From Pseudomonas guariconensis (GTDB taxonomy: Bacteria; Pseudomonadota; Gammaproteobacteria; Pseudomonadales; Pseudomonadaceae), in the NCBI RefSeq assembly GCF_900102675.1, contig NZ_FMYX01000014.1:62001-126000 (forward strand): 64,000 bases of DNA, in the 5' to 3' direction. Positions 38,641 through 47,111 of the stretch are shown piece by piece. The position numbers and the translations under genes were made by a program. Below the pieces are notes generated by a model, which saw only the letters and a list, made by a program, of their open reading frames with translations, did not search any database and was not told the origin of the DNA. Within the stretch, counting starts at the first letter, position 1; each line of letters starts with the position of its first letter.

Positions 38641-38715
38641 GGAAGCAATCCTTTTATGTGCGGCCGAGATCGGGCCTGCCGAGCGATAACGAGATGAAGA
38701 GGCGAGGCGACACGA

Positions 38716-38793
38716 TCAGCCTGGTAGTCGGGCGCTGACCAGGCAGAGGCTGCGATGTTGTCGGAGCAGAATGAGGGTGCTGAAGGTTTTCAT
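38716..38793 (-). CDS. Leucine-rich leader peptide of leuA
   Basis: A 25-codon frame encodes MKTFSTLILLRQHRSLCLV, followed by SARLPG and a TGA. Six of 25 residues are leucine, including three of four at 7-10, with one rare CTA codon. It ends 75 bases before leuA on the same strand. Its ATG begins seven bases after a -10 box, so it is probably translated from a leaderless message. A small hairpin (arms 38719-38725 and 38738-38744) overlaps its last codons. It is likely a ribosome-stalling sensor of leucyl-tRNA supply that tunes leuA expression. No classical terminator follows, so control may act on translation. Confidence 0.6.
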   Translation of the reverse strand: MKTFSTLILLRQHRSLCLVSARLPG

Positions 38794-38799
38794 GCCTCA

Positions 38800-38828
38800 A
38801 CCCTAACCAGTGACCGGTGGGATGGCAA
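38800..38828 (-). promoter_or_regulatory. Promoter of the leuA leader
   Basis: On the minus strand TTGCCA (38823-38828) and TAGGGT (38800-38805) are separated by 17 bases. The expected start point coincides with the ATG of the leader peptide at 38793. Confidence 0.6.
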
Positions 38829-39071
38829 GCATTCGGAAAAAATTGAGAGGAATGCTTAAAAAAAGCGCTTGTGCGAGATTTTATGGCTGATATCGAACGG
38901 CGACTTCGGTATTTTTGCGCGCTATTTTTTGATGGCGCAACTCAAGGGAAAGGTTGTTGGCGGTGTGAGCCTTTTCGCGGGTAAACCCGCCGCCACAGGG
39001 TTCTGTGAACGCCTCCAATACAGCGTCGGCCTTGTGGGTGCGGGTTCACTCGCGAAGTCGGTACGCCTGGA
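38829..39071. repeat. Spacer upstream of leuA with an inverted REP pair
   Basis: Within this stretch the REP half tttcgcgggtaaacccgc (about 38972-38990) and the reverse-oriented copy tgtgggtgcgggttcactcg (about 39034-39053) form a head-to-head pair. A short A-rich segment (38855-38870) lies between the leuA promoter and the pair. I see no gene here. The pair lies just after the 3' end of the M23 peptidase gene's neighbour region, where REP elements are often found. Confidence 0.7.
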
Positions 39072-39899
39072 TCAGGGCTGAAACGCCCCGATGAAAATTG
39101 CCGGATCCACCCGCGCGTCGTTGAGACTGACGTTCCAGTGCATATGCGGCCCGGTCGCCCGGCCTGTGGCGCCCACGCGGCCGACCACCTCGCCGCGACG
39201 CAGCGTCTGGCCAGGTTTCACATCGATCTTGGACATGTGGCAAAACATGCTGATGAAGCCCTGTCCGTGATCGACGAACACGGTACGGCCATTGAAGAAG
39301 TAATCCCCCACCAAGATCACCTTGCCATTGGCCGGGGTCTTGATAGGCGTACCGGCGGGCACGGCGAAGTCCAGGCCGGCATGGGGGTTGCGCTCCTCTC
39401 CGTTGAAGAAGCGACGCACGCCGAACTTGCTCGACAGTGGCCCGCTGACCGGTTTGTCGAGGATCAGGTTGCTCGGCAGGGCAGGGCTGAAGCTGCGGTA
39501 GGCCTTGAGCTGTTCGGCCAGCTCGCGCTCGATGCGTTTGAGGTCGGCGGGGTCGGGATTGACCTGGCGCTTGTTCTTCAACGTGATGTGTTGCTCGGGG
39601 TACTTCTTGCTGCCGACCGTGAAGGGCAGGGTACGCGAACCTTGGGTGAGCACCGCGGTGCCGGGCTTCTGGGTCAGAGGAATGCCGACGATGGCCAGCC
39701 AGTTGCCCTGCTCCTGGACCACCAGCACCGGCTTGCCATCGAAGCGTGCGCTGGGTGCCGAGGGGGCAGGGCCCAGGTCGACCACCGCCACGCCTCCGGG
39801 CACCGGCTTGTTCAGCTGGCGCGTGATGTAGCTGGCCTGGGCGTGGGTACCGAGCAACAGCAAGAAGAAGGCGAGCAGAGGGGCGAGCAGGCGGGGCAT
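39072..39899 (-). CDS. M23 (LytM-type) metallopeptidase, secreted
   Basis: The 275-residue precursor has a Sec signal peptide (LLAPLLAFFLLLLGTHAQA, cut at about residue 22). The C-terminal peptidase has the zinc ligands in NPHAGLDFAVPAGTPI (HxxxD) and ATGPHMHWNV (HxH), so the active centre is complete and it should cleave peptidoglycan cross-links or activate amidases. The N-terminal half (QGNWLAIVGIPLTQKPG) may be a substrate-binding or inhibitory part. It starts three bases after the xseA stop, so the two are likely cotranscribed. Confidence 0.9.
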   Translation of the reverse strand: MPRLLAPLLAFFLLLLGTHAQASYITRQLNKPVPGGVAVVDLGPAPSAPSARFDGKPVLVVQEQGNWLAIVGIPLTQKPGTAVLTQGSRTLPFTVGSKKYPEQHITLKNKRQVNPDPADLKRIERELAEQLKAYRSFSPALPSNLILDKPVSGPLSSKFGVRRFFNGEERNPHAGLDFAVPAGTPIKTPANGKVILVGDYFFNGRTVFVDHGQGFISMFCHMSKIDVKPGQTLRRGEVVGRVGATGRATGPHMHWNVSLNDARVDPAIFIGAFQP

Positions 39900-39902
39900 G
39901 TG

Positions 39903-41282
39903 TCAGTCCAGTAGCGAGAGGGTGACCGGAGTCTGGTGGTTGTCCTCGACCCGCACCTTGAGCTCGCCTTCGTTCAGGCGGGCGGTCAGGCGCTGGCCGT
40001 TGTGGGTCTGGGCGGCGCTGCGGATGGCCTGGCCGCGCTCGTCGAGCAGAATGCTGTAGCCGCGGGCCAGGGTCGCCAGGGGGCTGACCACGTGCAAGGT
40101 CTGCAACTGGGCCTGGAAGCGTTGCCGACGATCCTTGAGCACTTCGCGCATAGCCCGCGGGAGGCGTTCGGCGAGGCTGTCCAGGCGCTGGCCAAGCAGT
40201 TTAAGCGCGCGCCCCGGATGTTGCGCGGCCAGGCGGGTGTCCAGACGGCCCAGGCGCTCGTGGCGCTGGTTCATGTTGAGCATGAAGGCGCGGCGCAGGC
40301 GCATATCCAGGTCATCCAGGCGCTGTGCCTGTTGGCGCAAGCGCTCGCCGGGGTGGCGCAGGCGGCGGGCCAGGCCATCCAGGCGCAGGTGATCATGAGC
40401 CAGGCGGTTTTTCATGCGTAGCAACAGGCGCCGCTGCAGGCTGTCCAGGCGCTGTTGCAGACCGCTGCTGTCCGGCGCCAGCAATTCGGCGGCGGCCGAT
40501 GGGGTCGGCGCGCGCACATCGGCGACGAAGTCGCTGATCGAGACGTCGGTTTCATGACCCACGGCGCTGACGATGGGCGTCACGCACGCGGCCACGGCGC
40601 GGGCGACGTCCTCTTCGTTAAAGCACCACAGGTCCTCCAGCGAACCTCCGCCCCGGGCCAGGATCAATGCATCGAAGCCCATGCTGTCGGCCAGGCGCAG
40701 GGCTCGGACGATCTGGGCAATGGCCTCGCGGCCCTGTACTGCGGTGGGAATCAGGTTCAGTTCCACTTGGGGGGCGCGTCGGCCGAACACGCTGATGATG
40801 TCGCGGATCACCGCGCCAGTGGGGGAGGTGATGATGCCGATGCGGCGCGGGTGGGCCGGCAGAGGTTGCTTGCGTTCGGCACTGAACAGGCCCTCGGCGC
40901 CGAGCTTTTCCTTCAAGGCCTCGAAGGCCAGGCGCAGGGCGCCATCCCCTGCGGGCTCGACCGTGTCGAGAATCAGTTGGTAGTCACCACGCCCCTCGAA
41001 CAGCGATACCTTGCCGCGCACCCTGACTGCCAGGCCATCGCGCAGGGTCTGGCGTACGCGTACTGCATTCTGCCGAAACAGTGCGCAGCGCACCTGGGCG
41101 CCGCTGTCCTTGAGGGTGAAGTACATGTGCCCGGAGGCCGGGCGGGCGAGGTTGGATATCTCGCCTTCCACCCAGACACTGCGGAACACATCCTCGAGCA
41201 GCACGCGCGCGCGGCCGTTGAGCTGGCTGACGGTGAGGACCTCGCGGTCCAGGCCGAGTCGTTCGAAGGGGTCTCTGATCAT
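39903..41282 (-). CDS. xseA: Exodeoxyribonuclease VII large subunit XseA
   Basis: The 459-residue protein has an N-terminal OB fold (VLTVSQLNGRARVLLED; VWVEGEISNLARPASGHMYF), a catalytic domain (IGIITSPTGAVIRDIISV; LILARGGGSLEDLWCFNEE; VGHETDVSISDFVADVRAPT) and a long C-terminal coiled coil rich in Arg/Leu. With XseB it degrades single-stranded DNA. The ATG at 41282 (MIRDPFERLG) matches the family start, although the ribosome site is poor and the frame is open upstream, overlapping lysR. Confidence 0.95.
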   Translation of the reverse strand: MIRDPFERLGLDREVLTVSQLNGRARVLLEDVFRSVWVEGEISNLARPASGHMYFTLKDSGAQVRCALFRQNAVRVRQTLRDGLAVRVRGKVSLFEGRGDYQLILDTVEPAGDGALRLAFEALKEKLGAEGLFSAERKQPLPAHPRRIGIITSPTGAVIRDIISVFGRRAPQVELNLIPTAVQGREAIAQIVRALRLADSMGFDALILARGGGSLEDLWCFNEEDVARAVAACVTPIVSAVGHETDVSISDFVADVRAPTPSAAAELLAPDSSGLQQRLDSLQRRLLLRMKNRLAHDHLRLDGLARRLRHPGERLRQQAQRLDDLDMRLRRAFMLNMNQRHERLGRLDTRLAAQHPGRALKLLGQRLDSLAERLPRAMREVLKDRRQRFQAQLQTLHVVSPLATLARGYSILLDERGQAIRSAAQTHNGQRLTARLNEGELKVRVEDNHQTPVTLSLLD

Positions 41283-41302
41283 GGCCGGCATCATAAAGGA
41301 CA

Positions 41303-42208
41303 TCACGCCTGGTTGTCTGTGCTGGCGCTTGAGCCGGGCATTGTCGAGACGAACTGGCGCACCAGTTCCCCCGCGTCTCGTCGACACGCCAGGGCCACGG
41401 TGCTCGGGCAAGCCTCTTGCAACGGTATGAAGCGCACCGAGTCCGGCGCGATGTCGCGCATACAGGCTGGTAACAGCGCCACCCCGAATCCTGCCTGTAT
41501 CAGCTGCAGTTGCGTGGTCTTGCGAGACACGACCTGGGCGGCGCGTGGAAAGAATCCTGCCTCCATGCACAACGAAGCGGACAGGTAGCTCAAGCCCCCT
41601 CGCTGTCGATGAGGGATGGAAATGAAACGCTCATCTCGTAATCGCGCCAGTGCCACCTGGGGGGCGTCGGCCAGTGGATGGTCTGCCGCCACGGCCAAGA
41701 GCAATGGCTCGCTGAACAGGGCATGGATCTCCACCTCCTGGTGCTGGCGCAGCACCGGCAGACGCAACAGGCCGAGTTCGAGCCGGCCTTCGGCGATGTC
41801 TTCTAGTTGGGCCTCGGAGGACTGCTGTGCAATCTCCAGGGACACGCCAGGATTGTTGTTCAGGTAGCTGCCCAGGCTCGCCAAGAGCCGGCCGGTCAAG
41901 GGGACGGTGCTGGAGTGATTGAGGCGCAGACTGCCGCGCAGGCCCTGGCCGATCTCCTGGGCCAGGCGCTCGGCTTGGTCCAGATCGGCCAGCAGGCGCT
42001 GCGCGCGATCGAGAAAGGCCAGGCCAGCCGAGGTCAGCCGAGGCTGGCGGGCAGTTCGCTCGAACAAAGGCGTACCGAGCTGATGTTCCAGCTCCTTGAT
42101 CTGACGGCTTAGCGCAGACTGGGCGATGTATAGCCGCTCGGCGGCCGCGCTGAAGCTGCCGCTCTGGGCTATTTCAACGAAGTAGCGCAACTGGCGGATG
42201 GAAGTCAT
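41303..42208 (-). CDS. LysR-type transcriptional regulator
   Basis: The 301-residue protein has an N-terminal winged HTH (LRYFVEIAQSGSFSAAAERL, then QSALSRQIKELE) and a periplasmic-binding-like effector domain (about 90-290). It is divergent from a TauE/SafE-type exporter gene 97 bases away, the usual arrangement for a LysR regulator and its target. The effector is unknown. Confidence 0.9.
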   Translation of the reverse strand: MTSIRQLRYFVEIAQSGSFSAAAERLYIAQSALSRQIKELEHQLGTPLFERTARQPRLTSAGLAFLDRAQRLLADLDQAERLAQEIGQGLRGSLRLNHSSTVPLTGRLLASLGSYLNNNPGVSLEIAQQSSEAQLEDIAEGRLELGLLRLPVLRQHQEVEIHALFSEPLLLAVAADHPLADAPQVALARLRDERFISIPHRQRGGLSYLSASLCMEAGFFPRAAQVVSRKTTQLQLIQAGFGVALLPACMRDIAPDSVRFIPLQEACPSTVALACRRDAGELVRQFVSTMPGSSASTDNQA

Positions 42209-42305
42209 GACATGCCTTTTCGAGATATCTGAGGGTTAAAAGGCATATTAGTCGGCATGGCTCGTGGCTGGCTAACCTGTCTCGGTGTTTTCAGGAGTCA
42301 TGCCC

Positions 42306-43061
42306 ATGCTTGCTCAATTGCCGTTTTCAGGTCTCGACTGGCTGCCCATCCTGCTGGGGGTAGGCGTGGCCTACATCGTGTTCGGTATCGCCGGTTTCGG
42401 TACGGCGTTGGTGGCGGGGCCGGTGCTGATCCACTTCATGCCATTGTCGCGGATCATTCCGTTGCTGGTGCTGCTGGACTTCGTCGCGGCCTTTGGCAAC
42501 TGGTTGCCATCGCGCCAGTCGGTGGTGCGTGGCGAACTGCTGCGCTTGCTGCCGTGCATGGCGCTGGGCTGTACCTTGGGCGTGGTCTTTCTGCTACGCC
42601 TGAAATCGGACCTTCTGCTGTTGCTGATGGGCCTGTTCGTGACCGGGTATGCGTTGTATAGCCTGGCCGTAAAGGTGCGGCCGGCGCGACTCGCAGGCGC
42701 CTGGGCGGTGCCGATGGGCACGGCGGGTGGGCTGTTCGGCGCCTTGTTCGGCAGCGGTGGCTTTCTGTATGCGATCTACCTCAATGCCCGGCTGGATTCA
42801 ACGGAACAGGCAAGGGCGACCCAGAGTGCGCTCATCAGTTGCAGTACTGTTGTGCGCCTGTCGTTGTTTGTTGCTGCCGGGGTATACGCCGATGCCAGCC
42901 TGTTGTTTGTCGCGGCCTGCCTGCTGCCGGTGATGGCTGCCGGGCTGTGGCTGGGGCGGCACCTGTCCTTGAGGCTGTCCCGCGAAGCCTTCGTGCGTGT
43001 GGTCACCTGGCTGGTGCTGGGCAGTGGCGTGGCGTTGATCGGTCGCTACCTGGGCGGCTGA
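42306..43061 (+). CDS. TauE/SafE-family membrane exporter
   Basis: The 251-residue inner-membrane protein has about eight hydrophobic segments arranged as two repeats. The first contains YIVFGIAGFGTALVAGPVL and the second AGGLFGALFGSGGFLYAIYL, the conserved glycine-rich helices of the family. Members export sulfite or organosulfur anions or import related ions; the substrate here is unknown. Of two ATGs, the one at 42306 has AGGAG at eight bases, while the one at 42300 is too close. It is probably regulated by the divergent LysR. Confidence 0.85.
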   Translation: MLAQLPFSGLDWLPILLGVGVAYIVFGIAGFGTALVAGPVLIHFMPLSRIIPLLVLLDFVAAFGNWLPSRQSVVRGELLRLLPCMALGCTLGVVFLLRLKSDLLLLLMGLFVTGYALYSLAVKVRPARLAGAWAVPMGTAGGLFGALFGSGGFLYAIYLNARLDSTEQARATQSALISCSTVVRLSLFVAAGVYADASLLFVAACLLPVMAAGLWLGRHLSLRLSREAFVRVVTWLVLGSGVALIGRYLGG

Positions 43062-43107
43062 GCGGTAGAATCTCGCTATTACCGCAGTCCGCAGGCCCGT
43101 TTCGTTC

Positions 43108-43662
43108 ATGAACACCCAGAGCATCATCGTTCCCAAACTCTCCACCGTCCCGGTCCACGAAGCCCGTGCCCGGGCGATCCTGCGCTGGTTGGTGCGCGAG
43201 AAGATCGTCGAGGAGCAGCTCAGCACCTGTGGGCGCACCGGCAATCGCATGGGGTACGCCTTGGCCCAGGGCGCACGCAAGGTCGCGTTGCATCCGGAAC
43301 GACTCCCCTTCGGCGAGCAGATCAACGGCCTGGAGGTGATGCTCAAGCGCTGCATCTATACACCGACCGAGGGCTTTCTCGAAGAAGCGGGTTGCCCTGA
43401 GTGTCGGCGCGAAATCGGCGAGCCGCTGTTCGAGAGCCTGGAGGAGTGGATGCCTGGGGTGAGCGACAACTTCACCTGCCCGCTGTGCGGCTTCGAGGAC
43501 GACATCAACGGCTTTTTGTTCCTGCAGCCGTGCGCCTTTTCCAACCTGGGGTTCATCTTCAACAACTGGGGCGAGGCCGGGTTCACCCAGGCCTTTCTCG
43601 ACAGCTTCGCCGACTGGTTGGACCAGCCGGTGGCGGTGGTGCAGGTCAACTGCCAGCCATAA
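43108..43662 (+). CDS. Conserved zinc-ribbon protein of unknown function
   Basis: The 184-residue soluble protein has two cysteine pairs, GCPECRREIGE (near 96-99) and FTCPLCGFED (near 124-127), spaced as in a zinc ribbon. It also has an N-terminal helical segment and an aromatic C-terminal part (FSNLGFIFNNWGEAGFTQAF). It is conserved in Pseudomonas; some databases label it sugar ABC transporter ATPase, which nothing here supports (no Walker motifs). It sits between the exporter and guaB. Confidence 0.8.
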   Translation: MNTQSIIVPKLSTVPVHEARARAILRWLVREKIVEEQLSTCGRTGNRMGYALAQGARKVALHPERLPFGEQINGLEVMLKRCIYTPTEGFLEEAGCPECRREIGEPLFESLEEWMPGVSDNFTCPLCGFEDDINGFLFLQPCAFSNLGFIFNNWGEAGFTQAFLDSFADWLDQPVAVVQVNCQP

Positions 43663-43664
43663 GT

Positions 43665-43717
43665 GGCAAGCGACAGCAAAAGCGCAGACGTGGGTGGAGT
43701 GAATCTCGTCGCTTGCC
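43665..43717. repeat. Short inverted repeat of the SAAGC type
   Basis: Arms ggcaagcgac (43665-43674) and gtcgcttgcc (43708-43717) are perfect complements, followed by further gcttg units. They lie between the zinc-ribbon gene and the guaB promoter and resemble the repeats at 4759 and 53946. Confidence 0.55.
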
Positions 43718-43743
43718 GCTTGTAACTTGGAGCTTGAATTGCA

Positions 43744-43772
43744 TTGAGCGGCGCGCCGTGGATGAGTATAAT
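43744..43772 (+). promoter_or_regulatory. Sigma-70-type promoter of guaB
   Basis: TTGAGC (43744-43749) and a consensus TATAAT (43767-43772) are separated by 17 bases. The expected start point is near 43779, giving a leader of about 30 bases to guaB. Confidence 0.75.
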
Positions 43773-43809
43773 GGCGCGCTTCCATTTTTCCCGCCCGGGA
43801 GCCCCCGCG

Positions 43810-45279
43810 ATGCTGCGTATCAGCCAAGAAGCCCTGACCTTCGACGATATTCTCCTTGTACCTGGCTATTCTGAGGTACTGCCCAATGAAGTCAGTCTCA
43901 AGACCCGTTTGACCCGCGGCATCGAGCTGAACATTCCCCTGGTTTCCGCCGCCATGGATACCGTGACCGAAGCGCGCCTGGCCATCGCCATGGCCCAGGA
44001 AGGCGGCATCGGCATCATCCACAAGAACATGACCATCGAGCAGCAAGCTGCCGAAGTGCGCAAGGTCAAGAAGTTCGAGGCTGGCGTGGTCAAGGACCCG
44101 ATCACCATCGACGCCGACGCCACCGTGCGCGACCTGTTCGACCTGACCCGCCTGAACAACATCTCCGGTGTTCCAGTGCTGGAGAACGGCGACCTGGTCG
44201 GCATCGTCACCTCCCGTGACGTGCGCTTCGAAAGCCGCCTGGACGCCAAGGTTCGTGAAGTGATGACGCCCAAAGAGCGTCTGGTCACCGTGCGCGAAGG
44301 CGCCGACAAGAACGAAGTCCGCGAGCTGCTGCACAAGCACCGCCTGGAAAAAGTCCTGATCGTCGACGACAAGTTCAGCCTCAAGGGCATGATGACCGTC
44401 AAGGACATCGAAAAAGCCAAGGCCTACCCGCTGGCCAGCAAGGACGACCAAGGTCGTCTGCGCGTCGGCGCTGCGGTCGGCACCGGCAAGGATACCGGCG
44501 AGCGCGTTGCCGCCCTGGTTGCCGCCGGCGTTGACGTGGTGGTGGTCGACACCGCCCACGGCCACAGCAAGGGCGTGATCGATCGCGTTCGCTGGGTCAA
44601 AGAGACCTACCCGCAAGTGCAGGTGATCGGCGGCAATATCGCCACCGGCGCCGCTGCCAAAGCCCTGGCCGAAGCCGGCGCTGACGCGGTCAAGGTCGGT
44701 ATTGGCCCGGGCTCGATCTGCACCACCCGTATCGTCGCCGGTGTCGGTGTGCCGCAGATCAGCGCCATCGCCAACGTCGCCGCCGCACTGGAAGGCACTG
44801 GCGTACCGCTGATCGCCGACGGTGGCATCCGCTTCTCCGGTGACCTGTCCAAGGCCATCGTCGCTGGCGCCTCCTGCGTCATGATGGGTTCGATGTTCGC
44901 CGGCACCGAAGAGGCGCCGGGTGAGGTCGAGCTGTTCCAGGGCCGTTCCTACAAGGCTTACCGCGGCATGGGCTCGCTGGGCGCCATGGCACAGGCCCAA
45001 GGCTCCTCGGACCGTTACTTCCAGGACTCCTCGGCTGGCGCCGAGAAGCTGGTTCCGGAAGGCATCGAAGGCCGTGTGCCGTACAAGGGCGCCCTGGCTG
45101 CGATCATCCACCAACTGATGGGTGGCCTGCGTTCTTCCATGGGCTACACCGGCAGCGCGACCATCGAAGAGATGCGCACCAAGCCTGAATTCGTGCGCAT
45201 CACCGGTGCCGGCATGGCCGAGTCCCATGTGCATGACGTGCAGATCACCAAAGAAGCCCCTAACTACCGCGTAGGCTAA
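43810..45279 (+). CDS. guaB: Inosine-5'-monophosphate dehydrogenase GuaB
   Basis: The 489-residue enzyme makes XMP from IMP with NAD, the committed step to GMP. The TIM barrel starts LTFDDILLVPGYSEV; residues 90-205 form two CBS domains (GVPVLENGDLVGIVTSRDV; KVLIVDDKFSLKGMMTVKD). The loop GPGSICTTRIVAGVG holds the nucleophile Cys304, and AYRGMGSLGAM forms the flap. The ATG at 43810 follows GGGAG. It lies upstream of guaA with a hairpin between them. Confidence 0.97.
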   Translation: MLRISQEALTFDDILLVPGYSEVLPNEVSLKTRLTRGIELNIPLVSAAMDTVTEARLAIAMAQEGGIGIIHKNMTIEQQAAEVRKVKKFEAGVVKDPITIDADATVRDLFDLTRLNNISGVPVLENGDLVGIVTSRDVRFESRLDAKVREVMTPKERLVTVREGADKNEVRELLHKHRLEKVLIVDDKFSLKGMMTVKDIEKAKAYPLASKDDQGRLRVGAAVGTGKDTGERVAALVAAGVDVVVVDTAHGHSKGVIDRVRWVKETYPQVQVIGGNIATGAAAKALAEAGADAVKVGIGPGSICTTRIVAGVGVPQISAIANVAAALEGTGVPLIADGGIRFSGDLSKAIVAGASCVMMGSMFAGTEEAPGEVELFQGRSYKAYRGMGSLGAMAQAQGSSDRYFQDSSAGAEKLVPEGIEGRVPYKGALAAIIHQLMGGLRSSMGYTGSATIEEMRTKPEFVRITGAGMAESHVHDVQITKEAPNYRVG

Positions 45280-45300
45280 GGCTTCCAGCAATACCTGTTA

Positions 45301-45324
45301 GCGGGGCTGTCACGACAGCCCCGC
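45301..45324. repeat. Hairpin between guaB and guaA
   Basis: gcggggctgt/acagccccgc form perfect 10-base arms around a four-base loop. No T tract follows, so it is more likely an mRNA-stability or partial-attenuation element within the guaBA message than a full terminator. Confidence 0.6.
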
Positions 45325-45357
45325 GTCGTTTCCGATTTCCACTGACGAGATTGAGTC

Positions 45358-46935
45358 ATGGCCCTCGACATTCACGCTCACCGCATCCTGATCCTCGATT
45401 TCGGTTCCCAGTACACCCAGTTGATCGCCCGCCGCGTGCGCGAGATCGGTGTCTACTGCGAACTGCACCCGTTCGACATGGACGATGAAGCGATCCGCGA
45501 ATTCAACCCACGCGGCATCATCCTCGCTGGCGGCCCCGAGTCGGTCCACGAAGCCAACAGCCCGCGCGCACCGCAAGCGGTCTTCGACCTGAACGTGCCG
45601 GTACTGGGTATCTGCTACGGCATGCAGACCATGGCCGAACAGATGGGCGGCAAGGTCGAAGGTTCCGACCTGCGCGAGTTCGGTTACGCGCGTGTTGATG
45701 TGGTCGGCAAGAGCCGCCTGCTCGACGGTATCGAAGACCACGTTGATGACGACGGTGTACTGGGTCTGGACGTTTGGATGAGCCACGGCGACAAGGTCAC
45801 CCAGATGCCGGGCAACTTCCACGTGCTGGCCAGCACCCCGAGCTGCCCGATCGCCGGCATGTTCGACGACGCGCGTGGCTACTACGGCGTGCAGTTCCAC
45901 CCGGAAGTGACCCACACCAAGCAGGGCGGTCGCATCCTGTCCCGCTTCGTCCAGGACATCTGCGGCTGCGAGGCCCTGTGGACCCCGTCCAACATCGTTG
46001 AAGACGCCATCGCCCAGGTCCGTGAGCAAGTCGGCTCGGCCAACGTGCTGCTGGGCCTGTCCGGCGGTGTCGACTCCTCGGTGGTCGCCGCGCTGCTGCA
46101 CCGCGCCATCGGCGACCAACTGACCTGCGTCTTCGTCGACAACGGCCTGCTGCGCTTGCACGAAGGCGACCAAGTGATGGCCATGTTCAAGGAGAACATG
46201 GGCGTCAAGGTCATCCGCGCCGATGCCGAGCAGCAGTTCCTCGACAACCTGGCCGGCGAAACCGACCCGGAGAAGAAGCGCAAGATCATCGGTCGCACCT
46301 TCATCGACGTGTTCGATGCCGAAGCCAGCAAGCTGGAGAACATCCAGTTCCTTGCCCAGGGCACCATCTACCCGGACGTGATCGAGTCGGCGGGCGCCAA
46401 GAGCGGCAAGGCCCATGTGATCAAGTCGCACCACAACGTTGGCGGCCTGCCGGAAGAAATGAACCTCAAGCTGGTCGAGCCACTGCGCGAGCTGTTCAAG
46501 GACGAAGTACGCAAGATCGGCCTGGAACTGGGCCTGCCGTACGACATGGTCTACCGTCACCCGTTCCCGGGCCCAGGCCTGGGCGTGCGTATCCTGGGTG
46601 AAGTGAAGAAGGAATACGCCGACCTGCTGCGTCGCGCTGACCATATCTTCATCGAAGAACTGCGCAAGGCCGACTGGTACCACAAGACCAGCCAGGCATT
46701 CGTGGTCTTCCAGCCGGTCAAGTCGGTCGGCGTCGTTGGCGATGGCCGTCGCTACGCCTGGGTCGTGGCCCTGCGCGCCGTCGAGACCGTGGACTTCATG
46801 ACCGCTCGCTGGGCGCACCTGCCATACGAGCTGCTGGAAACCGTCAGCGGCCGTATCATCAACGAGATCGACGGCATCTCCCGCGTCACCTACGACGTGT
46901 CGAGCAAGCCGCCAGCCACCATCGAGTGGGAATGA
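45358..46935 (+). CDS. guaA: GMP synthase (glutamine-hydrolysing) GuaA
   Basis: The 525-residue enzyme aminates XMP to GMP. The N-terminal class I glutaminase has Cys86 in VLGICYGMQTMAEQ and the His/Glu pair in GVQFHPEVTHT. The ATP-pyrophosphatase domain has GLSGGVDSSVVAALLHRAI, and the C-terminal dimerisation domain ends VSSKPPATIEWE. It forms the guaBA unit with the upstream gene. Confidence 0.97.
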   Translation: MALDIHAHRILILDFGSQYTQLIARRVREIGVYCELHPFDMDDEAIREFNPRGIILAGGPESVHEANSPRAPQAVFDLNVPVLGICYGMQTMAEQMGGKVEGSDLREFGYARVDVVGKSRLLDGIEDHVDDDGVLGLDVWMSHGDKVTQMPGNFHVLASTPSCPIAGMFDDARGYYGVQFHPEVTHTKQGGRILSRFVQDICGCEALWTPSNIVEDAIAQVREQVGSANVLLGLSGGVDSSVVAALLHRAIGDQLTCVFVDNGLLRLHEGDQVMAMFKENMGVKVIRADAEQQFLDNLAGETDPEKKRKIIGRTFIDVFDAEASKLENIQFLAQGTIYPDVIESAGAKSGKAHVIKSHHNVGGLPEEMNLKLVEPLRELFKDEVRKIGLELGLPYDMVYRHPFPGPGLGVRILGEVKKEYADLLRRADHIFIEELRKADWYHKTSQAFVVFQPVKSVGVVGDGRRYAWVVALRAVETVDFMTARWAHLPYELLETVSGRIINEIDGISRVTYDVSSKPPATIEWE

Positions 46936-46973
46936 CCGGCTTGCCGGAGTAACCCGGCAACTGAAGCGCCAAC

Positions 46974-47003
46974 AAAAAGCCCGCATATCTGCGGGCTTTT
47001 TGT
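46974..47003 (+). terminator. Rho-independent terminator after guaA
   Basis: The stem agcccgca/tgcgggct (46978-46985 and 46990-46997) has a four-base loop, an A run before and five T after, centred about 53 bases past the guaA stop. Confidence 0.92.
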
Positions 47004-47111
47004 TGGGCGCGCCGCAGCGGATGGCGGGTTCTCAGCAGGTGGTAAATAGTTGGATTTTTAAGAATCGGCAGACTTCGCATGCTATGGACTTCATTGCGAA
47101 GGACTGTCGAA

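Noticed and set aside
43003..45291. A 762-codon minus-strand frame opposite guaB and its upstream gene
   Set aside because: Spans several genes and a promoter on the other strand; composition typical of an antisense shadow.
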